Shown: in pieces, positions 45,974 to 53,675 of the stretch
Layout: each line of letters starts with the position of its first letter
Numbering within the stretch: position 1 is the first letter of the stretch
Assembly: GCA_029866325.1 (NCBI GenBank)
Contig: JARWZO010000004.1
Location: 162,289-226,288, forward strand
Direction: 5' to 3'
DNA: 64,000 nucleotides
From: Fluviicola sp.
GTDB taxonomy: Bacteria > Bacteroidota > Bacteroidia > Flavobacteriales_D > Crocinitomicaceae
Program-made: the position numbers and the translations under genes
The notes under the pieces: generated by a model
Told to the model about the DNA's origin: nothing
The model's database searches: none
Seen by the model: only the letters and a program-made list of their open reading frames with translations

Positions 45974-47194
45974 ATGAAACGTGCCGGGGAACATTCATTC
46001 AACAAACAATCAGCATTGCTGCCTCATTCAACCGGAGAATGGGTTTTTATGCTTTTTCTCGTCGCCTTTTGTTTGTTATTCACGCTCGTAGAATTGAAGA
46101 ATGGCCGTTTATGGACCAACGACTTACGTGTTTATTACGAGGCGACCAACGATTTTTTTGCGGGCAATAATCCCTATCAACATGCGTATGGCTTGGCAAC
46201 TGGTTTTTTTAAGTATCCGCCAAGTACACTTTACTTATTTTCACCACAATCTTGGATGTCGTTTGGAACGGCGCAATTGATTCATATTGTAATGCTTTCA
46301 AGTTCATTGATTGTTTCCATGTCGCTCATCCGCAACTGGGTCAATCAGTTTCAGCTTTTCGGTAACAAGCCGGTTTCTATTGGTTTTTCTTACTTGCTTT
46401 TTGCAACGGTTGCCATTCACCTGACGCGTGAGTTGCACATGGGCAATGTGAATCTCTTATTGTTGCTCTTATTTTGTCTTGGAATTCAGGCTTTCCTCAC
46501 GAAAAAAATGCTTGCTTTTGCCGTGTTTTGGAGCTTGATGCTCATGCTGAAACCTATCTTGATTTTGGTGGTAATTCCATTGATCATTTACAATCAGTTG
46601 AAAGTGGTGTTCATGATGGCTGGAATTGGATTGTTGTTGGCGCTGTTACCGATCATTCAAGTGGGATGGGCTGGAAATGTGCAGTTGTGGCAAGATTGGT
46701 TTTCAGCAGTTGCAGCTCATGGAGATTACCTCACGAGTTTCAATTCCATCGGTTCGTTGGTGCATCAATTTACAGGCTTTTCTTCCGATTGGCTGTTTTC
46801 CATTCTCTTTCTGGCATTTTTGGTGACGTTGATGGTCCGCGAACGCTTTAAGGGAAAGACTTCGATTTCGAATGTAGTGGCTTGGACATGTGTATTATCG
46901 GCTGCTGTACCTAATTTCTTTGTAACTGATACCGAGCACTTTTTGCTGTCGATGCCACTGATTTACATGCTAATCATACATTTAATAAAGCACAAAAAAT
47001 GGGTTTGGTGGAGTGTGTTTGCACTTGGGATGCTCTTCTTTTCCTTTAATTCAAGTGATTTGTTGGGACCCGATCTTACGGATATTGTATTCAATTACGG
47101 CTTTCTGGGAATGGGGAATCTGATATTTATCGGTCTGTTTCTAGGGTTAAAATCAAAACCGATTCAATCTCAACAGATTGAATTAGCGGGTTAA
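45974..47194 (+). CDS. GT87-like membrane glycosyltransferase
   Basis: A 406-residue polytopic protein with about ten helices. The N-terminal loop after the first helix has the GT-C pattern NDLRVYYEATNDFF and later FKYPPSTLY, as in GT87/DUF2029 mannosyltransferase-like proteins, where an Asp near the first loop is catalytic. The donor would be polyprenyl-phosphate sugar; the acceptor is unknown. Its stop overlaps the 3' end of the convergent nucleoside phosphorylase gene by 12 bp. Confidence 0.78.
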   Translation: MKRAGEHSFNKQSALLPHSTGEWVFMLFLVAFCLLFTLVELKNGRLWTNDLRVYYEATNDFFAGNNPYQHAYGLATGFFKYPPSTLYLFSPQSWMSFGTAQLIHIVMLSSSLIVSMSLIRNWVNQFQLFGNKPVSIGFSYLLFATVAIHLTRELHMGNVNLLLLLLFCLGIQAFLTKKMLAFAVFWSLMLMLKPILILVVIPLIIYNQLKVVFMMAGIGLLLALLPIIQVGWAGNVQLWQDWFSAVAAHGDYLTSFNSIGSLVHQFTGFSSDWLFSILFLAFLVTLMVRERFKGKTSISNVVAWTCVLSAAVPNFFVTDTEHFLLSMPLIYMLIIHLIKHKKWVWWSVFALGMLFFSFNSSDLLGPDLTDIVFNYGFLGMGNLIFIGLFLGLKSKPIQSQQIELAG

Positions 47195-48052
47195 TTTTTC
47201 CAATACAAATTTTATCAACCCATTCATTTCATTATCGTAGCCTTTTGAAAACTGCATGTTCGGACGATTGGCCACGCCCAAACAAATGGTAGCACATTCG
47301 TGTCCCATGGCTTTTCCTAGAGCGAAAAGCGCTGAACTTTCCATTTCGAAATTCATCACTTTTAAGTCTCCGTTGCGGAATGCAGTGAGTTGTTCGTTGA
47401 TCTCAGGAGTTCGGAGTCCAAGGCGCAATGAACGTCCTTGCGGACCATAAAAACCACTGCTTGTTACGGTGATTCCTTTGTGTGTCAATTCCGATTCAAG
47501 AAGTTCGGTTAACGATTGGGAAGCGCTCGCACAATAAGGTTGAATAGTAGAAGGAAACTGTAAATGATGCGTGAGTGCCGAAGCGATTTGTTGTTCTTCT
47601 GCCGAAAATTCAATCGGGTAGAAGTGAGCAACATTGTCTAAACCGTAAGCATGTGAAGACAAAATATAACTATGCACCGGAATTTCAGGTTGTAAAATAC
47701 CACAAGTTCCAATGCGCACCAAACGCAAAGAAGTAGTAGCCGATTTGTTGGTTCGGTTTTTCAAATCAATGTTGAATAGCGCATCCAATTCATTGATACA
47801 AATATCCACATTGTCGGTACCTATACCTGTTGAAAGTACCGAAATGCGTTTTCCGTTATAGGTACCTGTATGACAGGTAAATTCACGGTGCTGTGAACGG
47901 TGATCAATTTCTTCAAAAAAGGCAGAAATGAGTCCCACACGATCTTGATCGCCCACCAGAATGACCGTTTCTGCAATGTGCTCGGGAAGCAAACCCAGGT
48001 GGTAAACCTGACCTTTTGCATCTAATACCAGTTCCGACGGAGGATAGTTCAT
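47183..48052 (-). CDS. Nucleoside phosphorylase (uridine phosphorylase-like)
   Basis: Start chosen at ATG 48050-48052 (MNYPPSELVLDAKG), giving 289 residues; the longer frame would lie within repeat locus I. Blocks: ILVGDQDRVG, VLSTGIGTDNVDICINEL, LVRIGTCG and MNFEMESSALFALG, the purine/uridine phosphorylase fold with its ribose/phosphate site. It would split uridine or a related nucleoside with phosphate. The gene is solitary; its 3' end overlaps the GT87-like gene. Confidence 0.88.
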   Translation of the reverse strand: MNYPPSELVLDAKGQVYHLGLLPEHIAETVILVGDQDRVGLISAFFEEIDHRSQHREFTCHTGTYNGKRISVLSTGIGTDNVDICINELDALFNIDLKNRTNKSATTSLRLVRIGTCGILQPEIPVHSYILSSHAYGLDNVAHFYPIEFSAEEQQIASALTHHLQFPSTIQPYCASASQSLTELLESELTHKGITVTSSGFYGPQGRSLRLGLRTPEINEQLTAFRNGDLKVMNFEMESSALFALGKAMGHECATICLGVANRPNMQFSKGYDNEMNGLIKFVLEKLTR

Positions 48053-48059
48053 TTTTTTA

Positions 48060-48171
48060 AATGTAAAATTGAAAATGTAAAATTGAAAAGAAGAGATCGG
48101 CCGCAACTGATTGAAATAAACAAGCGTTAGCGCAGTTTCCTTTTCAATTTTACATTTTACATTCTCAATTA
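48060..48171. repeat. Intergenic inverted repeat with tandem-unit arms (locus I)
   Basis: The left arm 48060-48089 and right arm 48139-48171 are each about two copies of the TGTAAAATTGAAAA unit, as in locus E. The right arm includes the stop codon of the DUF4197 gene (48169-48171). The loop is about 50 nt. Confidence 0.8.
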
Positions 48172-48909
48172 ATTCTTAATGCTTCCGAATACCTTTTGCA
48201 AAATATCAGAAACACGTGCGATAGGATCTTTACGGATTTTATTTTCCTCCAATTCAACCATGTGAAACAAACCTACAATAGCACGATCTGTTACATATTC
48301 GCTCAAATCGGGGTTTAATTTTTGTCCACCGGTCAACGACATGGCACCGTTGTATTTATTGATGATCGGGTTCCAGTATTCTGTCAATTTCACCGTACTT
48401 ATGGCAGCATCAACTTTCGGTTTGAAAGCCGCTACCAATTGAGCGCGCGTATTGTCTTGTAAGAAACGTGTTGCTGCACCGTCACCACCATTCAAAATCG
48501 AAAAACCGTCAGAAATGCTCATTCCAAGAATCGCGTTTTTGAAAATCGGCAACGCTTCTTTGGTTGCTTCTTCGGCTGCGCGGTTGAGTGTGGTTTCAAA
48601 CTTTTCTACCTGACCGTTCAAGCCCCATTCCAATGCTTTTTCACGTACTTTGATTGCATCCGGAGGAAATGGCAAGCGAATGGCCTCATTTTTCAGGAAA
48701 CCGTCGGTTACGGAAGTCAGGTTCACAGAATTCTGAATTCCTACATTGAGCGCCTCTTTTAATCCGGAGATTACTTCACCATTGGTGAGTGCTGGCGGGG
48801 TATTGGTGTCTGTTGTTAAGACGTCGCCCGCTACTTCGTTTAGTACGTCGCAGGCTGTAGTAGTGATGAATAATCCGGTCACTATAACGGGAAATATAAA
48901 TTTTCTCAT
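48169..48909 (-). CDS. DUF4197 lipoprotein
   Basis: A 246-residue protein with a lipoprotein signal (lipobox TTAC, with Cys in TACDVLNEV), then a helical DUF4197 domain: ISGLKEALNVGIQNSVNL, VREKALEWGLNGQVEKFE, ILGMSISDGFSILNGGDGAA. DUF4197 proteins are abundant in marine Bacteroidetes and Gammaproteobacteria and have no proven role. Divergent from cinA, with 61 bp between starts. The stop codon is inside repeat locus I. Confidence 0.9.
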   Translation of the reverse strand: MRKFIFPVIVTGLFITTTACDVLNEVAGDVLTTDTNTPPALTNGEVISGLKEALNVGIQNSVNLTSVTDGFLKNEAIRLPFPPDAIKVREKALEWGLNGQVEKFETTLNRAAEEATKEALPIFKNAILGMSISDGFSILNGGDGAATRFLQDNTRAQLVAAFKPKVDAAISTVKLTEYWNPIINKYNGAMSLTGGQKLNPDLSEYVTDRAIVGLFHMVELEENKIRKDPIARVSDILQKVFGSIKN

Positions 48910-48970
48910 GATTTGCTATTAATTGTTCAAACTTACAAATAATTTTACGCTGAATATCAAAAACGATACC

Positions 48971-50233
48971 ATGATAGAAGCCGAGTTGATTTCCATAGGT
49001 GACGAGCTGTTAATTGGCCAAACCGTAAACACGAATGCATCTTGGCTTGGGCAGCAATTAGCGGCGATTGGAATCAGGGTTATTCACACTGCAGTGACCA
49101 CCGATGAACCCAAGGCAATTGTTTCTGCTTTCGATGCAGCTTTTGACCGCGCTTCGTTGATTATCGTTACCGGAGGGCTTGGACCAACCAAAGACGACAT
49201 CACCAAACATGTGTTGTGCGATTATTTCGATACGGAACTGGTGATGAACGAACCGATTCTGGAACACATTACGTCGTTCTTCACAAAGCGCAATCGCCCC
49301 ATGTTGGAAGTCAATCGCCTACAGGCAGCTTTGCCGGAGGCGTGTACCGTTTTGTTTAACAGACAAGGTACGGCTGCCGGAATGTGGTTTGACCGTGGTG
49401 AAAAGGTACTGATTTCTATGCCGGGAGTTCCCTACGAAATGAAGTCTATTTTTTCGGAAGAGGCTTTACCTAAAATTCGCGAACGTTTTCAAACCGTAGG
49501 ATTGTATCATCGTACCTTATTGACGCAAGGAGTTGGGGAATCTTTTTTGGCCGAAGCGCTTTCCGATTGGGAAAACCGTTTGCGTGCCGATGGTTTGGGA
49601 TTGGCTTATTTGCCTTCGCCCGGAATGGTGAAATTGCGCATTACTGCCTATGCAGGTGAAAGCGATGCCGCAAAAGTAGACATGTACCTTTCTGAAGCAA
49701 AACAAGCCCTTCCGGTAGCAGCTTATGGCGAAGAAGAAGAAACACTTCAGGAAGTGGTTGGCACGTTGCTGCGCGAACGGGGTTTAACAATCGGTACGGT
49801 AGAAAGTTGCACAGGCGGAGCGATTACCGCTTTGCTGACTAGTATTTCCGGCTCGTCTGACTATGTGCAAGGTGGTTTGGTGACGTATAGTAACCGTTTA
49901 AAACACGAATTGGCACATGTGCGTTTGGAAACATTGGAAACATTTGGAGCGGTTTCGGAAGAAACGGTAGAAGAAATGGCTTTAGGCGGAAGAAAAAAAC
50001 TGGGGGTTGATTGGTGCATTTCGGTGAGTGGTGTTGCCGGACCAACAGGAGGTTCCGAAGAGAAACCTGTAGGCACTGTTTGGATCGGAATTGCAAGCCC
50101 GACAGCATTTTGGAGCAAGCAATTTAGCTTCGGTGATCATCGCGAGAGAAACGTGCAAATGAGCGTGTTAGCGGCTTTGAATTTTGTTCGGTGTGCACTT
50201 TTGGGAATTATTCCTGAAAAAAAGCAACATTAA
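48971..50233 (+). CDS. cinA: CinA family protein (nicotinamide-nucleotide amidohydrolase)
   Basis: Start chosen at ATG 48971-48973 (MIEAELISIGDELL), giving 420 residues, normal for CinA; the longer frame adds 16. The N-terminal half is the MoCF/COG1058 domain (LIVTGGLGPTKDDITK, SMPGVPYEMKSIF). The C-terminal half is the CinA/PncC deamidase domain (TVESCTGGAITALLTS, SVSGVAGPTGGSEEKPVG). It recycles NMN in the pyridine nucleotide cycle and is a link to competence in some bacteria. It is upstream of the ribosomal protein genes, same strand. Confidence 0.94.
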   Translation: MIEAELISIGDELLIGQTVNTNASWLGQQLAAIGIRVIHTAVTTDEPKAIVSAFDAAFDRASLIIVTGGLGPTKDDITKHVLCDYFDTELVMNEPILEHITSFFTKRNRPMLEVNRLQAALPEACTVLFNRQGTAAGMWFDRGEKVLISMPGVPYEMKSIFSEEALPKIRERFQTVGLYHRTLLTQGVGESFLAEALSDWENRLRADGLGLAYLPSPGMVKLRITAYAGESDAAKVDMYLSEAKQALPVAAYGEEEETLQEVVGTLLRERGLTIGTVESCTGGAITALLTSISGSSDYVQGGLVTYSNRLKHELAHVRLETLETFGAVSEETVEEMALGGRKKLGVDWCISVSGVAGPTGGSEEKPVGTVWIGIASPTAFWSKQFSFGDHRERNVQMSVLAALNFVRCALLGIIPEKKQH

Positions 50234-50301
50234 ACTTGTTCGTTTATTATTAAATGCTTTTCTTTGCACCCGCTTTAGAATTAGGATAAAACAAAAATAC
50301 A

Positions 50302-50538
50302 ATGTCACGAGTTTGTCAAATCACAGGGAAGTCAGTTATGGTTGGGAACAATGTTTCTCACTCACAACGTAAAACAAAACGCAAGTTTTACCCGAATTTA
50401 TTTATTAAAAAGTTCTACGTTCCTGAAGAGGATCAGTACGTAACTTTGCGTGTCTCGGCTTCGGCTTTGAGAACGATTAACAAAAAAGGAATTTTCGCCT
50501 GCATGAAAGATGCGCGTGAGAAAGGTTTTTTAAAGTAA
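50302..50538 (+). CDS. rpmB: 50S ribosomal protein L28
   Basis: A 78-residue protein with [20 protein letters not shown] and [16 protein letters not shown], matching L28 of Bacteroidetes. It binds 23S rRNA in the large subunit. It is first in the compact cluster rpmB-rpmG-DUF4295-ftsY, a characteristic order in this phylum. The gap to rpmG is 50 nt. Confidence 0.96.
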   Translation: MSRVCQITGKSVMVGNNVSHSQRKTKRKFYPNLFIKKFYVPEEDQYVTLRVSASALRTINKKGIFACMKDAREKGFLK

Positions 50539-50588
50539 AATCCTAATTCTGTTCCGCCTAAGTCGGATAGAGTATAAAGTATAAAGAG

Positions 50589-50777
50589 ATGGCTAAGAAA
50601 GCAAAAGGAAATAGAATCCAGGTAATTCTTGAGTGCACAGAGCACAAAGAGTCAGGTATGGCAGGAACTTCTCGTTACATTTCAACGAAGAACCGTAAAA
50701 ACACTCCTGAACGTTTGGAGATCAAAAAATTCAACCCAGTGTTGAAACGTTACACCGTTCATAAAGAAATTAAATAA
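50589..50777 (+). CDS. rpmG: 50S ribosomal protein L33
   Basis: A 62-residue protein: [37 protein letters not shown] and [10 protein letters not shown], all typical of L33. It has one Cys only, so it is the Zn-free (C-) form. The next gene (DUF4295) begins 9 nt after its stop. Confidence 0.96.
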   Translation: MAKKAKGNRIQVILECTEHKESGMAGTSRYISTKNRKNTPERLEIKKFNPVLKRYTVHKEIK

Positions 50778-50786
50778 TATTGCGTC

Positions 50787-50942
50787 ATGGCTAAGAAAGT
50801 AGTAGCATCGTTGCAAAAAGGGGGAGGAAAAGAACACACCAAAGTTATCAAATTGGTGAAGTCTCCTAAATCCGGATCTTTCTCGTTCAAAGAAGAGATC
50901 GTACACAACGACAAGGTAAAGGAGTGGTTCGCTAAGAGCTAA
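50787..50942 (+). CDS. DUF4295 small protein
   Basis: A 51-residue basic protein (MAKKVVASLQKGGGKEHTKV, ending DKVKEWFAKS) starting 9 nt after rpmG. DUF4295 occurs almost only in Bacteroidetes in just this position between rpmG and ftsY, and is probably associated with the ribosome because of its basic nature and neighbours. It is short and easily missed by length cut-offs. A terminator follows. Confidence 0.92.
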   Translation: MAKKVVASLQKGGGKEHTKVIKLVKSPKSGSFSFKEEIVHNDKVKEWFAKS

Positions 50943-50980
50943 TCCATTGAACAAAACTCGAACTATTGTTTAACCCCAGT

Positions 50981-51009
50981 CCCGATAACAATCGAGATCG
51001 GGGTTTTTT
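50981..51009 (+). terminator. Intrinsic terminator or attenuator before ftsY
   Basis: CCCGAT (50981-50986) pairs with ATCGGG (50997-51002), followed by G and six T. It ends only 11 nt before the ftsY start codon. Confidence 0.7.
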
Positions 51010-51020
51010 CGTTTTCAATT

Positions 51021-51977
51021 ATGGCATTATTTGGTTGGTTCTCGAAAGAGAAAAAAGAGTCGCTCGACAAAGGGCTTGAAAAAACGAAAGAAAGTTTTTT
51101 CTCGAAACTGACACGATCCGTTGTCGGTAAATCCAAAGTAGACGATGAGGTGTTGGATGAGCTCGAAGAGATTCTCATTACCTCGGACGTGGGGGTGCAA
51201 ACTACCCTCAAAATCATTGATCGCATTCAGGAACGTATCGCACGAGATAAGTACGTGGGTACGGATGAACTAAACAGTGTTTTGCGCGAAGAGATTTCGG
51301 GCTTGCTCGCCGAACACGATACAAGCGGTCCTACGGAATACGAATTACCGACACACAACGGAAATCCGCATGTGATCATGGTGGTTGGTGTAAACGGAGT
51401 AGGAAAAACCACATCGATTGGGAAATTGGCGCATCAGTTCAAAACGGCCGGTAAAAAAGTGGTGTTGGGTGCGGCGGATACGTTTCGTGCAGCTGCCGTA
51501 GATCAGTTGATTATCTGGGCAGATCGCGTTGGCGTGCCGATTGTGCAACAAGGAATGGGAGCAGACCCTGCTTCTGTGGCGTTTGATGCACTTTCGTCGG
51601 CTAAAGCACAAGGAGCAGATGTGGTGATCATTGACACCGCAGGACGTTTACACAACAAGGTAAACCTGATGAATGAGCTGAGCAAGATCAAACGTGTGAT
51701 GGAAAAAGTAATTCCGGATGCTCCGCATGAGATTTTGTTGGTACTAGATGGTTCTACCGGACAAAATGCATTTGAACAAGCCAAACAATTTGCCCTGGCA
51801 ACTTCGCTTACAGGATTGATCATTACCAAACTCGACGGAACGGCAAAAGGTGGTGTGGTGATTGGTATTTCCGACCAAATGAGCATTCCGGTGCGTTTCA
51901 TCGGTGTAGGTGAGGGCATTGAGGACTTACAGGTATTTCACCGCGAAGAATTCGTGAGTTCTATTTTCGGTTCATAA
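51021..51977 (+). CDS. ftsY: Signal recognition particle receptor FtsY
   Basis: A 318-residue SRP GTPase: helical N domain (about 20-100), then G domain with P-loop GVNGVGKT at 123-130, DTFRAAAVDQL (G2/I-box), VIIDTAGRLHNK (DTAGR), TKLDGTAKGG (TKLD) and GVGEGIEDLQ. It docks SRP-ribosome complexes at the inner membrane. The acidic A domain is nearly absent, as usual in this phylum. It lies right after a terminator-like hairpin that could reduce read-through from the ribosomal genes. Confidence 0.96.
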   Translation: MALFGWFSKEKKESLDKGLEKTKESFFSKLTRSVVGKSKVDDEVLDELEEILITSDVGVQTTLKIIDRIQERIARDKYVGTDELNSVLREEISGLLAEHDTSGPTEYELPTHNGNPHVIMVVGVNGVGKTTSIGKLAHQFKTAGKKVVLGAADTFRAAAVDQLIIWADRVGVPIVQQGMGADPASVAFDALSSAKAQGADVVIIDTAGRLHNKVNLMNELSKIKRVMEKVIPDAPHEILLVLDGSTGQNAFEQAKQFALATSLTGLIITKLDGTAKGGVVIGISDQMSIPVRFIGVGEGIEDLQVFHREEFVSSIFGS

Positions 51978-51999
51978 CAACACATTAGCATTCAGATCC

Positions 52000-52362
52000 A
52001 TGAAAATTCAATCTTTAGACGATAATTTTGACAAAACAATGGGAATTGTTGCCTACATGACCTTAGTAGGTTGGGTAGTGGCACTAGTGCAGAACAACGA
52101 TAAAAAAGGTCCTGAAAAAGCATTCACAGCCTTTCATTTGCGTCAGATGTTAGGGTTAATGATCATTGCATTTTGTATCTGGATCGTTCAGATTCCCTTG
52201 TCCTTGATACCATTGATCGGTTTTCCGTTTTCAATGCTTCTTTCTTTGGGCATTTTCGTTTTTTGGATCCTCGCAGTGATTGGTGCTGCCAATGGACAGA
52301 GCAAAGAATTGCCGTATATCGGTCAGCCGATTCAAAGTTTGTTGGGGAAATTGTTTGAATAA
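52000..52362 (+). CDS. DUF4870-like small membrane protein
   Basis: A 120-residue protein with a short hydrophilic start (MKIQSLDDNFDKTMG), then four helices, with the pattern KAFTAFHLRQMLGLMIIAF and ILAVIGAANGQSKELPYIG that is usual in DUF4870-type or TIM44-import-component-like small proteins. It starts 22 nt after ftsY on the same strand. Function unknown. Confidence 0.78.
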   Translation: MKIQSLDDNFDKTMGIVAYMTLVGWVVALVQNNDKKGPEKAFTAFHLRQMLGLMIIAFCIWIVQIPLSLIPLIGFPFSMLLSLGIFVFWILAVIGAANGQSKELPYIGQPIQSLLGKLFE

Positions 52363-52389
52363 ATTGCCCCTACTTTTTTCTTGAAATTG

Positions 52390-52604
52390 TTACGAATTCA
52401 GCCACTCCAAAAAACAATAAACAAGAAAAATCAACCCAATACAAACGAACCCAAAACCACGAACATATTCCATTCGATTGGAGTCAAGAGGTTCTTTTTT
52501 TGCTTCATGGGCCGCTTTATTGCACTATAGAGATACCAAGTACCAAGACCGGTGGCCAATATACCGAATAAGAGTGCTATGTAATATTCATTCTACTCAT
52601 TCAT
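52390..52604 (-). pseudogene. Decayed small membrane-protein gene (amber codon at codon 4, later frameshift)
   Basis: From ATG 52602-52604 the frame reads M-N-E-stop-N-E-Y-Y, then a good membrane protein sequence (YIALLFGILATGLGTWYLYSAIKRP) continuing to a TGA at 52431-52433. Shifting by one base at the end gives another hydrophobic run (GLIFLVYCFLEWLNS) to TAA 52390-52392. The simplest reading is a gene of about 70 residues with a TGG-to-TAG or similar change and a frameshift. It overlaps the upstream short ORF by 8 nt, which is typical of translational coupling. Confidence 0.55.
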
Positions 52605-52701
52605 GAATCACCATTAAAACCGTATACGGAAAGGCAAATTTGTCACGGCTAAAGGCGGAGTAGGGAATGAGAATGAGAAAGAGAATGAATATACTTTTCA
52701 T
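52597..52701 (-). CDS. Very short exported-peptide ORF (34 aa)
   Basis: ATG 52699-52701 opens MKSIFILFLILIPYSAFSRD and stops after 34 residues. The N-terminus is a convincing signal peptide, but the mature part would be only about 15 residues. It could be a leader peptide for the following gene or a truncated secreted protein. It overlaps the next, decayed ORF by 8 nt. Confidence 0.4.
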   Translation of the reverse strand: MKSIFILFLILIPYSAFSRDKFAFPYTVLMVIHE

Positions 52702-52803
52702 AGAATTGGTTTACCTCTGAATAAATGTTTGGCTTTGTGTTTGGTAACTTTTAGTTGAGCTAATTGGCGATCCAGAAGGTGAAAGTCGAAGTTTGATAAT
52801 GAG

Positions 52804-52968
52804 TTAATTTAATAGAACAATACCCGCAATAAGGGCAAATAATCCTGCTAATAACAGGCGCCAAACATTATTACTATCACTCGAATATGGTTCTGGTTTT
52901 TCTATGAAATGCAGAATTGAGGCAACGGAAATAAATATCACTCCGATTATGATTGCAGAAACTCCCAT
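52804..52968 (-). CDS. Small two-helix membrane protein (54 aa)
   Basis: From ATG 52966-52968 to TAA 52804-52806. The sequence is two hydrophobic helices (VSAIIIGVIFISVASILHF and LLLAGLFALIAGIVLLN) joined by a charged loop with KPEPYSSDSNN. This composition is hard to obtain by chance, so I regard it as a probable gene. Function unknown; it may be a small stress-related membrane protein. A tiny ORF lies just upstream. Confidence 0.55.
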   Translation of the reverse strand: MGVSAIIIGVIFISVASILHFIEKPEPYSSDSNNVWRLLLAGLFALIAGIVLLN

Positions 52969-52971
52969 GAT

Positions 52972-53022
52972 CTATTCTTTATCAGGTTTTTCATTTGCTT
53001 TGTCTTTGGCCTCGCTAGTCAT
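52972..53022 (-). CDS. Possible 16-residue peptide ORF
   Basis: ATG 53020-53022 to TAG 52972-52974 encodes MTSEAKDKANEKPDKE, ending 3 nt before the start of the 54-residue protein. It is highly charged. It could be a regulatory upstream ORF, but it is too short to judge. Confidence 0.25.
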   Translation of the reverse strand: MTSEAKDKANEKPDKE

Positions 53023-53590
53023 GCTCTTTTTTTAATAGATTAAATCAGGGGATTTTATCATGAACTAAATATACTCATCCCACCCAAATTTAGTTTAGTT
53101 AACTGAGATTTTCATTTCCTGTGAATATGTATTTTCAGGTGTTGGGGAGGATCATTTTTGCTACGTGGCGTTGCGCTCTTGGAATTTTTAAACTAACAGA
53201 GGTTCTTGCCTGATTGGATAAACATGAAAAATACTATGATCAAATGAATTAAGCTGGTATTAGGCACATAACAACGAGTGAAATATTGCTCATTAGCAAA
53301 CAACGATGCGTTTTGAACAATCCGATAAGTTATAAACAATTGATTTAAAACTTAATTTGTTAGCATTCGATGGTATGGATCACTTTTTTGTGCTATTTCA
53401 ATTTGAATCTACTAATACGATATAGTAAGTTTTCTGTCTTTCGGACGCGATTGGAACGCTACTTGTGAGGAACGGGAAGTTCATCCCTGTATGCGATGAA
53501 TTCGGTTAATAAATCAAGTAAAACACAATTATTATTTAGGATTTTAACAACGGGTGTCATTTTTGATTTTTTTCTTTCGAAGGAATTGTT
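53023..53590. other. Gene-free A/T-rich spacer upstream of the giant T9SS gene
   Basis: About 570 bp. I see no coding sequence and no strong hairpin. It presumably holds regulatory DNA for the gene at 53676-59948, whose promoter is proposed at 53591. Confidence 0.5.
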
Positions 53591-53616
53591 TATTATTGGT
53601 TCGCTAAAACTATAAA
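53591..53616 (+). promoter_or_regulatory. Promoter/start region shared with the downstream protease gene
   Basis: TATTATTG (53591-53598) is a 7-of-8 match to TAnnTTTG, followed by GTTCGCTAAAACTA. The segment at 60152-60177 matches at about 22 of 26 positions. Both lie upstream of giant T9SS genes. Confidence 0.55.
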
Positions 53617-53675
53617 TGAAAACCCGGAATTGTCAAAATCTCCATGTATTGGCGATTCCATCTAAACCAATTCGA

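Noticed and set aside
52981..53590. Search for a non-coding RNA (6S, tmRNA, RNase P) in the gene-poor spacer
   Set aside because: No recognisable conserved core of these RNAs and no strong stem.
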